Assembly (NCBI RefSeq): GCF_030269925.1
Contig: NC_085121.1
Location: 13,037,501 to 13,101,500, forward strand
Length of the DNA: 64,000 bases
Source of the DNA: Bombyx mori
Taxonomy: Eukaryota; Arthropoda; Insecta; Lepidoptera; Bombycidae
Reading direction: 5' to 3'
Shown piece by piece: positions 34,332 to 45,117 of the stretch. Numbering within the stretch: position 1 is the stretch's first letter; every line of letters begins with the position of its first letter. A program made the position numbers and the translations under genes. The notes under the pieces are model-generated. The model was not told the DNA's origin, did not search any database, and saw only the letters and a list, made by a program, of their open reading frames with translations.

Positions 34332-35570
34332 TTACTAATAATATTAGTAATTTTTGACCGTACTCGACTTGAATTTAAAACATGACTGAATGATTTTATC
34401 ACGGAACCAGACATGTTGGCGATTAATCATGATATTCTCTTAATTTCCACGTTAATCGACACGCCACACTATGTTTTACGATTTTTAAGTAATAAAGACG
34501 AAATTTGCAGAAGTACCCATGCAATTTACAATACGATTTAAATACAGATGATGATCTGAAGATTTAGCAAAACCAATTATATTTTAATTATTATTTAAAC
34601 CAAACAACAGGCCTAAAAGCTTTTCTATTCATAACTGCAATTATATCTCGAGTGAAAGAACCATCTAAACGTCTTTATTTCAAACAATTAATACGATTTG
34701 ACATTCTTAAAAGCCCTTTGAAACATTTATATTCATTTTCTCCTAGATAAACGTTGTTCCATTCCACCATTCAAAAACAATAAATTATTTTATCACCGAA
34801 CACTTGATTGGTTTATACATTATAAAGTTTTTAAACGACATTCTGTTTGTAATTCGTGTTTTAGATCTACATACAATTTTATATCATCATGTTTTTAATG
34901 GCCTATTGGAATTTTTAACTGAATTGTGAAATAAATTTAAAGGTTTATGATCCACAAATGAGTCGATCGCAATTTTATTTTAGATTTTTAACGAACTGAA
35001 TATTATTTATTTTGTTTAGAAATAAATCTTCGTCCCTAAATATACGTGTTTTGTTACATTTTTCTTCAGCATTACCAACAGTTCTACCAAAGACTATATA
35101 ATCTTTTCAAATGCACGATTCCTAGAAGGAATCATTTTGGAATTACCCACTGCTTAGTTTATCTATGTCCTCATTACAAATTCACCAGACTACTCAAATA
35201 ATATTTCAAGCTTGGAACAGGAAACATTACGATCCAGCTCGTTAAGATACCCATTTCCATCTGAGTATGTATTGCAAAATGCTGCAGATTCTATGATACC
35301 TTAGCATGTTGCACACGAAAACACGCCCTAAATTCATTCGCGTAAATATCAGATCCGTTTGTGGAATTACATTTAAATGGTCTTGAGCAAGCCTGAACTA
35401 ATCAGCTAACAGCTCCTAACGTGGTCATACCATGTGTAGTCAATACAACTGCTTTATAAATAGACAGATTTACAAATTGCGTCGACATTATGACAAGCGT
35501 CAAATGTTAACCTATGATTATTTTTTTAATAAGGCATTCTCTTTCCCGGTAATGATCATGGGACGACCTG
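34332..35570. other. Unassigned AT-rich stretch
   Basis: No shared repeats and no convincing frames. Confidence 0.3.
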
Positions 35571-35709
35571 TGTGCTTAGTGAGAGTTTTTTTTAACGTTC
35601 TCGATAGCGTAAAAGTTAGCTCATATTTGTATCGAATGGGATCGATAGGGTACATCTGCCACTAGGGGCGCTGTTCCAGCTGCACTGCAAACTCGCACTA
35701 AGCACTCTG
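35571..35709. mobile_element. Family F MITE
   Basis: Arms 'tgcttagtgagag...aacgttctcgatagcgtaaaag' and 'caaactcgcactaagca', centre 'ccactaggggcgctgttccagc'. The right arm is shorter than in the 4728-5275 copy. Confidence 0.7.
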
Positions 35710-36080
35710 TATGGGTCAAAACTGCGCACACTAGCGTCACTATAAGGCGCTAGCATCAGGAAGATGTGGTAACTCGGCGGCGGCTGCGATATTGACGTCG
35801 CCACATGTACTGGAGACTTGGTGCTTGAGATGCCTCCTAAGCATCCTGTGGACGGCATTCCAGGTGGAAGGCAATAGGTCGCGTGGCCGATCACCAACCC
35901 ACTGAACTGACCTAATAAAAGAAGCAACTGAGTCATCGTTGGCCCAGTGTCCTCGAAACTCTTCGAGCCGATATATCTGGAAGCGCATCGCCAGGAGAGC
36001 AAGCCTTGAAACCGTAGGGGACCTAACGGTCCGAATTCTTCAACGTGTATCGTGGGCGTATCTACAACCACAAGAGTGTT
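35710..36080 (-). other. Unidentified GC-rich block with overlapping frames
   Basis: About 50% G+C in an AT-rich region. One minus frame is open for 151 codons (36071-35616, running into the MITE). Another, 35988-35740, reads MRFQIYRLEEFRGHWANDD ... RSVQWVGDRPRDLLP ... HLKHQVSSTCGDVN, and looks more protein-like. Neither matches a family I know. It could be a captured gene fragment, an old retrotransposon piece or chance. Confidence 0.35.
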
Positions 36081-36113
36081 GGACTAAAGAAGAAAAAGAT
36101 CTATTATTATATT

Positions 36114-36409
36114 TATTTATTTATTTTTTCCATAGATGAGTGGACGAGCTCACAGCCCACCTAGTGTTAAGTGGTTACCGGAACCCATAGACATCTACAA
36201 CGTAATTACCGCCACTCATCTTGAGATATGAGTTCTAAGGTCTCAGTATAGTTACAACGGCTGCCCCACCCTTCAAACCGAAACGCATTACTGCTTAACG
36301 CAGAAATAGGCGGGGCGGTGGTACCTACCCGTGCGGACTCACAAGTGGTCCTACCACCAGCAATTACGCAAATTATAATTTTGCGGGTTTGATTTTTATT
36401 ACACGAGTA
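36114..36409 (-). repeat. Bm1-type SINE with part of the linker
   Basis: The body runs from 'ccatagatgagtggacgagctc' to 'gtcctaccaccagcaatta', then linker 'cgcaaattataattttgcgggtttgatttttattacacga'. It breaks off before the tRNA head at a CT repeat. Confidence 0.85.
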
Positions 36410-36410
36410 T

Positions 36411-36433
36411 TCTCTCTCTCTCTCTCTCTCTCT
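36411..36433. repeat. (CT)n microsatellite
   Basis: About eleven CT units exactly at the truncated 5' edge of the Bm1 copy. Confidence 0.9.
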
Positions 36434-36638
36434 AACGCATTTCAAGTATGTATAAACAAAGTTGCAAATAACTGCATATTCCACAGTTGAAATGTTTAAC
36501 TTAACACGCTCCGAATTCGTTATAAATAAACTTCACTTCGGAACGTTTGCTTTCGTTGGAGCCGATTTTCACCGAATCAGTTTCACTGTTTTGTGTCGGT
36601 TTTGACGGAAAATAACTAAGAGAATTTAAATTTCATAG

Positions 36639-36816
36639 CGTTTCGGTTTGAAGGGTGGGGCAGCCGTTGTAACTATACTGGGACCTTAGAACTTATATCT
36701 CAAGATGCGTGGCGCATTTACGTTGTAGATGTCTATGAGCTCAAGTAACCACTTAACACCAGGTGGGCTGTGAGCTCGTCCACTCATCTAAGCAATAAAA
36801 AAGAAATAAATAAAAA
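36639..36816 (+). repeat. Truncated Bm1 SINE
   Basis: Starts in mid-body (gcgtttcggtttgaagggtgg) and ends 'ctaagcaataaaaaagaaataaataaaa'. Confidence 0.85.
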
Positions 36817-36937
36817 ATTACGTGAACCTTGTGTTTTTTTGATTCTGACAATAATGATATCGTATGTATTTTTAGATCTCTTCCAATGTAATATATTTAA
36901 TTTGCTTGAAGATCAAATGTTCCTTAAACATTTCTAT

Positions 36938-37159
36938 TTTTATTGCTTAGATGGGTGGACGAGCTCACAGCCTACCTCGTGTTAAATGGTTATTGGAGCC
37001 CGTAGACATCTATGACGTAAATGCGCCACCCACCTTGAGATATCAGTTCTAAGGTCTCAGTATAGTTACAACGGCTACCCCACCCTTCAAGCCGCAACAC
37101 ATTACTGCTTCACGACAGAAATAGGCAGGGCGGTGGTACCTACCCGTACGGACTCACAA
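36938..37159 (-). repeat. Bm1-type SINE body
   Basis: 'tttattgcttagatgggtggacg' to 'cgtacggactcacaata'. Third copy within 1.05 kb, with orientations alternating minus, plus, minus. Confidence 0.85.
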
Positions 37160-37657
37160 TACATATTATAATAATGATCTCCTACTTTCTTTTGAATCTT
37201 TTCTTACAATAAAACTTGTCGGAACCTACGTGATTAAATATGATTTAATATAATTCATAAGCATTTTGAATTCCGCTAGTTATTTTGGTTCTGCTTACAC
37301 GCAAATATCTTTTAGGGATAGTAACTACTGTCCTGAAGCCTATGTTTTAAAACCAATAATAACAATTCAATTCTTTCTGGAACACGATGTTGAATACAAC
37401 CGTTAAAATAACCTCAGACCCTTTTTTGATTCATACCTTTCTACCCCCTGTAAGGGAATCAATCCGAAATAAATTATTCTAGTAATTGCTGTCACGAGAT
37501 GGATGCCCCTAAACTTGTGTTGATAAGGCATTTCGTTATTGTATAACTACACACAGAAAGTAAAAAATTAATAAATCACACAAGTCCTTTATGTGTTATA
37601 AACAAATTGACAAAAAAAAATCAATTTGTGTTTTCTGAAAATTTTCAAAATACTTCA
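37160..37657. other. Unassigned AT-rich stretch
   Basis: 'gatggatgcccctaaacttg' at 37500 is the inverse of a segment near 19310 (see repeat M). Otherwise nothing. Confidence 0.3.
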
Positions 37658-37900
37658 TCTCTATATATAAAATTGAATTGCTGTTGGTTAGCCTCGCTAA
37701 AACTCGACAACGGCTGAATCGATTTGGCTAATTTTGGTCTTGAAATTATTTGTGGAAGTCCAGAGAAGGTTCAAAAGGTAGATAAATATGAAAATGCTCG
37801 GAATTAAATAAAAATAACAATTTTGTTTTTCCTTTGATGTGTCCCCCGTCGGTCTTTTATTTATCAATTGAGGCACTACGAAATCTGCCGTGTCAGCTAG
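37658..37900 (+). mobile_element. Helitron-like element, family G
   Basis: TCTCTATATATAAAATTG start and 'gtcagCTAG' end. Family landmarks 'ggctaattttggtcttgaa' and 'gatgtgtcccccgtcgg' are present. Confidence 0.65.
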
Positions 37901-37934
37901 TTAAAAATAAAATATAGGATAGTTAATTTGTTAC

Positions 37935-38062
37935 TGCCATCTACAGGAGCAATGAGAAACCAATCGAAGCGAAGTCATCTAGTGGCCGACGCCCGTAAAC
38001 AATTTTGTTGAGTGCTTGAGTTGCTTATCTATAACTAATTTATGTGTATTATCTATGCAATG
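37935..38062 (+). repeat. Repeat M, copy 2
   Basis: 'caatcgaagcgaagtcatctagtggccgacgccc' to 'gtgtattatctatgc', the inverse of 18960-19090. Confidence 0.6.
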
Positions 38063-38738
38063 TCAATACAATAATAATCAGCTAATACGCGACCTCGTGT
38101 GGCATTTCATAGTTGCCTTCGCTTTACATTACGAGTTCATGAAATTGACATCTGTTAACACTGTAAACTAATTAAACTGTAATCGCCTCACCAAAATATT
38201 ATAACCATAACTACAATTTTCCATCTAAGTTGAAAAATAACCTTACGCGTAGGCTTTTAAATAGTAATGTTAGCTTTGACTTTCTCGATTCTCAATATCT
38301 CGCGTTTACTTAAACAAAAAAAGAAAATATTCTCACGATCCCAGTTCATAACAAATATACCCTCGAAGGCGTTAACATTTTCAGATTTTCTTGAAACCGT
38401 GTTTGCGGGTAAATAATCTTGAAATTGAGTGCGTGAATTTTGAAGAGCTGAGGTGCGAGATCCTTTCCGTCGAGATGAGTGAGTACCGCCCGACCAAGTG
38501 AAACACGAACGGTGAGCGCTCTGATAACTCGCCTTTCATCTGTACTTCGTTCTAGTGTTTAAATTGAGTTTGTGCCGAACTGTTTTCGTTTATATATAAG
38601 TACTCGCGGTTGTTTTGGTTTCGTCTCTGTTCGGTACAACTAAACATTCGTCTCGAAGCTCAATGTTATTTTAATGTATATGTTATTTAATGTATATGTT
38701 TTAGTTGTATTTTGTACATATATTTACAGTACCCGACG
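38063..38738. promoter_or_regulatory. Unassigned stretch with a candidate TATA promoter
   Basis: 38591-38600 reads TATATATAAG, and about 30 bp downstream lies 'gtctctgttcgg'. Upstream, 38450-38530 is less AT-rich. This could be a plus-strand pol II start just before the palindrome at 38739, but there is no downstream gene to support it. A short 'aatgtatatgttattt' duplication follows at 38672-38700. Confidence 0.25.
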
Positions 38739-38939
38739 ATAAATGCTGCACATCGACCGTGGAAAAGAGACGGTTAATTTTTGTTTTGTAGAGCGTTATA
38801 TCTGTCGCACATTACCTAATTGGCATTTAGTCTCCATAGATACGGGATCGTTGGTGTTTCGTCGCATACAGGTAACGCTCTACAACAAAAACAAAATTAG
38901 ACGACTGTCTCTTTCTAAATATCGATGTGCAATATTTAT
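38739..38939. repeat. 200-bp imperfect palindrome (MITE or hairpin RNA)
   Basis: The left arm (ataaat-ctgcacatcg ... gagacggttaatttttgttttgtagagcgtta) and right arm (gtaacgctctacaacaaaaacaaaattag...gtctctt ... cgatgtgcaatatttat) are inverted repeats of about 60 bp around a ~70-bp loop. There is no coding content; the 87-codon frame crossing it is incidental. No second copy was seen in this window. Confidence 0.75.
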
Positions 38940-38983
38940 TGCCTGGTACTGTAGATTATTGTTTATACTTCGAATTGAGCAGA

Positions 38984-39292
38984 GTACTTTTATTGTTTTT
39001 TTATGAACACGAGCCCACCTGATGGTGAGTAATCATCTTCGCTCATAGATTTTAGCAATTCCTGGGGTACACCCAAACAAGCCTACTGCTGGGGGCCCAC
39101 CGCAAACTCGTTTAAAGAATCATAGCTAACGCTCGGAAAATAGGAAGGAAGTTCCAAGGCAAGGTGTGGGAAAATGATCTTTAAAAAAGTACTGTGGTGG
39201 CGCTTCCAAGTATGACTGAACTTTGCTCCGACGGTGGGAGGTGCTGTGGTAAAAAGAAGATGAAGGGATCATCTCGAACTTAGGGAATCAGG
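38984..39292 (-). repeat. Diverged family C element
   Basis: T-rich tail, 'gagcccacctgatggtgagtaatcatcttcgc', 'caattcctggggtacac' and 'gatgaagggatcatctcgaac' follow the order of 57900-58260 with many substitutions. An old copy. Confidence 0.55.
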
Positions 39293-40657
39293 TAGGGGAT
39301 CTACTTTATTTTGCAGATGGCCTACTCGTGGTAAAAATAGACAAGACATGTACCTTCCATGTCAAAGTATCATCATTAATTTTACTATTTAACTTTCCTA
39401 CTCTGCCACAGATATAGAGCAAGCAATATTTTTTACATTTTCTAGATAAGACGATCAAAATCCCCATGTTAACTCTAATAAGATTTCTAATGATTCACTC
39501 GAAGAAAGCCAGCACACCACTCGCAAGACGTCCTCTTTAATACTAAAGAGGATGTGTACATTCTAACACATTCAATGTACACGAATATTTCAATACCAAA
39601 TATAGAAATTACAATAGATATATGTACATCAAGTGGTCGTTGAAATGTACCTAATCGACCGTTTGGTTAGTGTCACTATATAACACACGTTAAGCGGGAA
39701 ATATGTCATTTGTCACAGGAAATATCGAAAATGCGTGTTAATTTGACACTTTACCGGCCGTCGAGAGCAAAGGAATACTTTTGAAATTCCTTTGACTTCA
39801 ACCACTATTTTTGCTAAGAAACCAGCGTAATAATAAATCAACGGATTATATGTCACACCCCCAAAGAAAAGGATATTTAGGGGTGTCATAATATATGTCA
39901 TAATTATGTTCAGTAATTGCATTCTAGTGATGGTCAGACATTAAATGATTTGCGTACAATATTTAATTAAGGCTTAGTCTAAAGTTCTATCTAATAAACA
40001 AGTTTGACCTTTGACCATATTACATTAAGATTTATTTTAAATAATCGGTTAATAAACAAGTTTTACCTTTGACTGTTTTTAGATTAGGTATTATTTTAAA
40101 TAATCGGTCCAAGTTTAAATGGATTTATTGTTGGTAGGCTTTAAGTACGCACTGGGTGGCGCGACCATATTATTTTCATCGACAATCAATCCTGCTTGCC
40201 GATTTGAAGTAATAAAGAGCAATTATTAAAAGAGCCCCGTTTGCCATCAACAATTAAAGAAGGAAGCATTTTTTAAAAGACTTAAAATTTAAAAGAATTT
40301 AATACTGATGATTTTAATTTTTATTAATTAATTAAATCATACGATTTGGAAGCCCTTCTCTCCGTAGAGTAATTACCTACACGTTAACATAAGTAATGCA
40401 AGTTCTTAGAATTTTATTCGGTCTCGGCTTTTTAAAGTAAGGACTGACCTTGAGTTTGTAAAAACCTTAAGGATGCTTGGTATCGGTACTGGTTAAGTAT
40501 GAAAAATGACCAGTAGGTACGTGGATGCTCTCAGAAACTTAAATAGGGAGCATAAAAAACGTTAACATTCTGCAAATATCTGTCATTCAAATTCGCGTGT
40601 AATTGTTATGCATTTTTTTAGGTGAGTCGATTTTGATGATTCCTTTTTTATTTCATA
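39293..40657. other. Unassigned; contains a 58-bp tandem duplication
   Basis: 39993-40050 (aataaacaagtttgacctttgac ... ttaaataatcggt) is repeated with few changes at 40051-40108. The rest is AT-rich without shared repeats. Confidence 0.5.
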
Positions 40658-40949
40658 CTAGCTGACCCGCCAGACTTCGTTGTGCCTCAATCGATAAATA
40701 AAAGACCTAAACTTTTGTATTAAATAATATATAACAAACAAAAGGAATCCAGCCGACGGGGGACACATCAAAGGGAAAACAAAATTGTTATTTTTATTTA
40801 TTTCCGAGCATTTTCATATTTATCTACCTTTTAAACCTTCTCTGGACTTCCACAAATAATTCAAGATCAAAATTAGCCAAATTGGTCTACTAGCCGTTCT
40901 CGAGTTTTAGCGAGACTAACGAACAGCAATTCATTTTTATATATATAGA
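40658..40949 (-). mobile_element. Helitron-like element, family G
   Basis: Minus-strand end 'gtcagCTAG' at 40658. The 5' TCTATATATATAAAAATG lies at 40949. It keeps a 45-bp internal segment (cctaaacttttgtatt...aggaatcc) that 37658-37900 and 15970-16197 have lost but 54212-54485 retains. Confidence 0.65.
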
Positions 40950-41139
40950 TTCCATCCGTATTCGAAGTACCATTTAAATTTTATCAATATCTGATTAGTA
41001 GAGTTTTTATGTTATTCATTATAATGTTCCTTTAATTAGCTTTGACTAAATTAATGTTAATCTAATTTTATTTCACTTGATTTTCTTTTTTGTTAAAATG
41101 TTGTGTTACGAATCGTAAGATAGGAATTATGTTTGTATT

Positions 41140-41225
41140 GTATAGCAAACTTCCCGCCATTCCAACCAGAAAGCATGACAGTTTCGCGGCATAAATGGGG
41201 ATGGCAGTAGCAGCTACTCATGCGC
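41140..41225 (-). repeat. Very old Bm1 remnant
   Basis: 'gccattccaaccagaaagcatgacagtttcgcggcataaatgggga' can be aligned to the Bm1 minus-strand text 'cccacccttcaaaccgaaacgcattactgcttcacggcagaaatagg'. Identity is low. Confidence 0.4.
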
Positions 41226-41810
41226 GTGTACAACCCCAATATATACCGTTTAGGGGTCGCAGTATGCTGGTACACCGAGAACTCTGTCGCCCATTTTCCG
41301 GTGAAATGTTTAAAACGTCCAGTTTTAAAACACCTGTGGGAAGAGATTGGGTGATTCTCGACCGACACCGGAAAGCAAACGAATGACCAATTGTAACTGA
41401 TAACTCAACGTATTTCGAGCTTGTCGCTAAATTTAAGTGAATGCATCAGGGAAACTTGTACAAGTCTGTTCAGCTGAACGAAAATAAACATATTCCGAGT
41501 GTCGAGTCATTACAATTGCTTTAGTATTTTTAATTCTTGAATCATGGAGGTGCAAGGAAAATTCGCTTCCCACCTGCACAGCTATTTTTAAGAGGAAAAA
41601 CGTGACATCCACATGTATGTTTGAAATAAAACGCTCCTTATCTTGGCATTGGTGGATTGGTGACCAATTCAAATGTGTCGTGAAATTTATCGGAGATTTC
41701 AACGCTTCGTATTTTTTTTTATATATATAAGGAAATCACTAATCTATATTTTTTAACTGTAATCCAATCCAGATTGGAGACAGAAATAAATAAAATATAG
41801 TATGAAACCC
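41226..41810. other. Unassigned
   Basis: Short frames on both strands, none recognised. Nothing repeated. Confidence 0.3.
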
Positions 41811-42055
41811 ACTGGTGGTAGGACCTCTAGTGAGTCCGCGCGGGTAGGTACCACCGCCCTGCCTATTTCTGTCGTGAAGCAGTAATGCGTTTCGGTTTGA
41901 AGGGCGAGGCAGCCGTTGTAACTATACTGAGACCTTAGAACTTATATCTCAAGGTGGGTGGCGCATTTACGTCGTAGATGTCTATGGGCTCCAGTAACCA
42001 TTTAACACCAGGTGGGCTGTGAGCACGTCCACTTATCTAAGCAATAAAAAAAAAG
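41811..42055 (+). repeat. Bm1-type SINE body
   Basis: 'cactggtggtaggacctctag' to 'ctaagcaataaaaaaaaag'. It lies just upstream of the minisatellite. Confidence 0.85.
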
Positions 42056-42104
42056 ACAAGCTCGAGGCACTTATTACTTATATACACTATACTTATAATA
42101 GATT

Positions 42105-42834
42105 AGTAATGATAAGTATATTTTAAATTACAATTCGAAAATAAAATTTCACTATAAAAATTACTCAATTTATAATCCTTACTTATATTTTAATTTTTAA
42201 AGGTAAGTTATTTAACAGCAGAACAGAAACACCGACTCAAAGAAACTTCTATTATTAGTAATGATAAGTACATTTTATATTACAATTTAAAAGATAGTTT
42301 CACTAAAAAAATTACTCAATTTATAATCCTTATATTTGAATTTTTAATGGTAAGTTATTTAACAGCAGAACTGAGACACCAACTCAAAGAAACTTCTATT
42401 ATTAGTAATGATAAGTACATTTTATATTACAATTTAAAAGAAAATTTCACTATAAAAATCACTCAATTTATAATCCTTATATTTTAATTTTTAAAGGTTA
42501 GTTATTTAACAGCAGAACAGAAACACCGACTCAAAGAAACTTCTATTATTAGTAATGATAAGTACATTTTATATTACAATTTAAAAGAAAATTTCACTAT
42601 AAAAATCACTCAATTTATAATCCTTATATTTTAATTTTTAAAGGTTAGTTATTTAACAGCAGAACAGAAACACCGACTCAAAGAAACTTCTACTATTAGT
42701 AATGATAAGTACATTTTATATTACAATTTAAAAGAAAATTTCACTATAAAAATCACTCAATTTATAATCCTTATATTTTAATTTTTAAAGGTAAGTTATT
42801 TAACAGCAGAACTGAGACACGAACTCAAAGAAAC
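42105..42834 (+). repeat. Five-copy 147-bp minisatellite
   Basis: Unit starts ('agtaatgataagta') fall at 42105, 42257, 42404, 42551 and 42698, giving periods of 152, 147, 147 and 147. Each unit contains 'cactcaatttataatcctta', 'ttttaaaggtaagttatttaacagcagaac' and 'gactcaaagaaacttct'. The central units are almost identical and the outer ones more diverged, as expected from unequal crossing-over. There is no open frame through the array. Confidence 0.95.
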
Positions 42835-43974
42835 GACAAGTTTATTATATTAATCCGCAGCCGGCATCGCTCCGCTCCACAAATTATTCTAATCAATATT
42901 TATTGCCGCATATAACAAATATTTTTTTTTAAGCATAATTCAATTAAGCGCACGCCTAAAGCCGGCGGGCGTGTTCACTAATCATTACGTTTATTAAAAC
43001 CTTGACAAATTGTGGTAGTTTCAAATGCAAAACACGCTGTAATTAGGCGAAAGCCTACGAGGAAACATATCAATTTGGCTGTATAATATTAATTATAAGC
43101 CGAGAATCAATTTAAGCTGACCGAAATTGCCTAATAACATAAACACGTCCCACAGATTTACATGTTAATGTATCGAATATGAATTTTATCAATGCATTAC
43201 ATTCGAATTATGCGAAATGAGATACATTAAAAGGTAGATCATAAAACGTACAAAAGCAACACAAGCCGCAGCGGATTCACAGAGAAAACAGTGTACGAAT
43301 AATATTAAAATAACTTTATTACAGCCTCATTAGTCTATCGGTTAATTAATCTAAGTACTATAACCCGTTGTCCGGGTTTTAGTCCCAATATAACATAATA
43401 ATAATACATATATATGGATATAGTAAGTAAATTAGTAGTACCACATCATAATATATTACATATTTCCAGAACTCGTAACACAGGAGAAAGTCTTAAGTCG
43501 AACTCGTTAAGCCTAGGCCTTCAACTAAAAATCTCAGAATTATTTTTTTATTACGAACTAACATTTATTACTATTAACTAATTACTTTTAAGGAATATCA
43601 TCATTAACCAACTCCGGTACTTGTACTATCAAACTTAAGTATCTAGTAAATTTTGAATTCTTTTTTTTTTTTGTAAGGGAAGCGCATAATTTGAGATACT
43701 GATACAAGAAAATCGCATAAATGAATTCCGATAACTCTTCTAATCTTTATCGAAATGCGTATTGTGTAGGCATAACGCCCTGTCCTTTCGTAACGAGGGA
43801 GCTCAAGCCCTGGGTGAAATCGAAGAGCAGGACAATTGTGGAAAACCTCCCAGCATCCCCTCCCTAAATTGTTCACCGTTTTCATTCCTTCGGGTGTAAA
43901 AAGATATCCTAAATGGAGTTGCCAGAGATAAAATGCCATGGATAAAAAAATTCTCAGCTAATTTTATCTAAGTA
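42835..43974. other. Unassigned; includes a 98-codon minus frame
   Basis: The minus strand 43939-43643 is open for 98 codons, starting MAFYLWQLHLGYLFTPEG. It ends in a run of lysines made from a T tract and matches nothing I know; probably chance or a decayed element. Elsewhere AT-rich. Confidence 0.3.
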
Positions 43975-44180
43975 CTAGCGACCCGCCCTCGCTTCGCTAC
44001 GGAAACTGTAATTTATTATTGATTTCTCCACTATTTATTGGATGTTATTATACATATAAACCTTTCTCTTCAATCACTCTGTCTATTAAAAAAAACCGCA
44101 TCAAAATCCGTTGCGTAGTTTTAAAGATTTAAGCATACATAGGGACAGAGAAAGCGACTTTGTTTTATACTATGTAGTGA
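43975..44180 (-). mobile_element. Helitron-like element, family H variant
   Basis: Minus-strand end GAGGGCGGGTCGCTAG as in 24020-24246, but a different interior (aacctttctcttcaatcactctg, caaaatccgttgcgtagtt). The 5' end is not clear. Confidence 0.55.
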
Positions 44181-44522
44181 AGAGTTTGTTTGCATTGAAT
44201 TATTTTAATATCAGTAATTATTATTTCCAATATAAGTTATTCTTGGAAGAATGTACTTAATTTCCTTATGATTAAATCAACTGACTCGTATATTATCTGA
44301 CGTGTTTAAATATAACTTCTTAGGTCATCTTTAACGATGCTATTTTTATTCCTTCATTACTTTATTTTACAATACATGTATGCTTTACATTACATTCCCT
44401 TCTTTTTTTGTATTAGGAATAGACAAGATGGCTCTTTATATGCATCTGTTGTCTATGATCACAAAACGGAACACACTTAAAGTTATGTACTCGCGCAATG
44501 ACACAAATTCCAAAACGAATAC

Positions 44523-44588
44523 CGATTTTTTTGCCTAGATGAATGTACGAGCTCACAGCCTACCTGGTGTTAAGTTCCCAAAAGCCAA
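44523..44588 (-). repeat. Bm1 3' end, short
   Basis: 'ttttttgcctagatgaatgtacgagctcacagcctacctggtgttaag', then the match is lost. It abuts a plus-strand copy head to head. Confidence 0.65.
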
Positions 44589-44609
44589 ATAGATATGACA
44601 ACGTGAATG

Positions 44610-45028
44610 TACCATCGCCCTGCTAATTTCTTTCATGAAGCAGTAATGCGTTTCGGTTTGAAGAATGGGGTTTTACAACAGAAGAAAATCGCCGGATCCC
44701 CATCCGCGCAGCGTGTGGGTTATGTGGGAGTTGAACCTCACTAAAAACTCCTGCCGCTCACAGCCGGCGCCCTACTCCGGACCGGGCCGGAGCCCAGTCG
44801 GAGTTATTGAGACAGCGGGACAGGGTTTACGCAGATTACATCCATATTACATCCATCCCGCCGTCCCCTGAAGAATGGGGTAGCCGTTGTACTATAAAAC
44901 TGAAACTTAAAAGTCATGTCTCAAGGTGGGTGGCGGCATTTACGTTACTGATGTCTATATGAGCCGGTAACTACTTAAAAGCAGATGGTCTGTGAGCTCG
45001 TTCACCCATCTAAGCAATAAATAAAATA
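44610..45028 (+). repeat. Bm1 SINE interrupted by a 197-bp insert
   Basis: Body pieces 'gccctgctaatttctttcatgaagcagtaatgcg' before and 'ggggtagccgttgtac ... ccatctaagcaataaata' after the insert at 44672-44868. The 13-bp junction sequence TGAAGAATGGGGT is present on both sides (44659-44671 and 44869-44881). Confidence 0.75.
44672..44868. mobile_element. Unclassified GC-rich insertion with 13-bp duplications
   Basis: About 197 bp, over 55% G+C, from 'tttacaacagaag' to 'cgccgtcccc', inserted cleanly in a Bm1 copy with perfect 13-bp target duplications. It has no A tail and no terminal inverted repeat. 'ttacatccatattacatcc' near its end is a short internal duplication. A 13-bp duplication without inverted ends suggests target-primed insertion of an RNA or truncated LINE piece of unknown source. 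Confidence 0.65.
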
Positions 45029-45029
45029 T

Positions 45030-45117
45030 TTAACGGCTGTCCCACTGTTAAAACCGGCACAGCACTGTTTTACGGCAGATGTAGACAGAATGGTACCTAC
45101 CTACCTACCACCAGTGA
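45030..45117 (-). repeat. Bm1 5'-body fragment
   Basis: 'acggctgtcccactgttaaaaccgg' to 'acctacctaccaccagtga'. With 44523-44588 it could be the other half of an older minus-strand Bm1 into which the plus-strand copy inserted. Confidence 0.6.

Noticed and set aside
35616..36071. 151-codon minus-strand frame as a gene
   Set aside because: It runs into the MITE at 35571-35709, has no recognised motif and competes with another open frame. Kept only as an unidentified block.
38440..38530. First coding exon on the minus strand (MKGELSERSPFV...)
   Set aside because: No signal sequence as a glypican needs, and no supporting splice context beyond a GT.
42105..42834. CRISPR-like array
   Set aside because: Units are contiguous 147-bp repeats without spacers, in a eukaryotic intron-like setting.
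43643..43939. 98-codon minus frame MAFYLWQLHLG...
   Set aside because: It ends in lysines from a T tract, has no family resemblance and no splice or promoter context.
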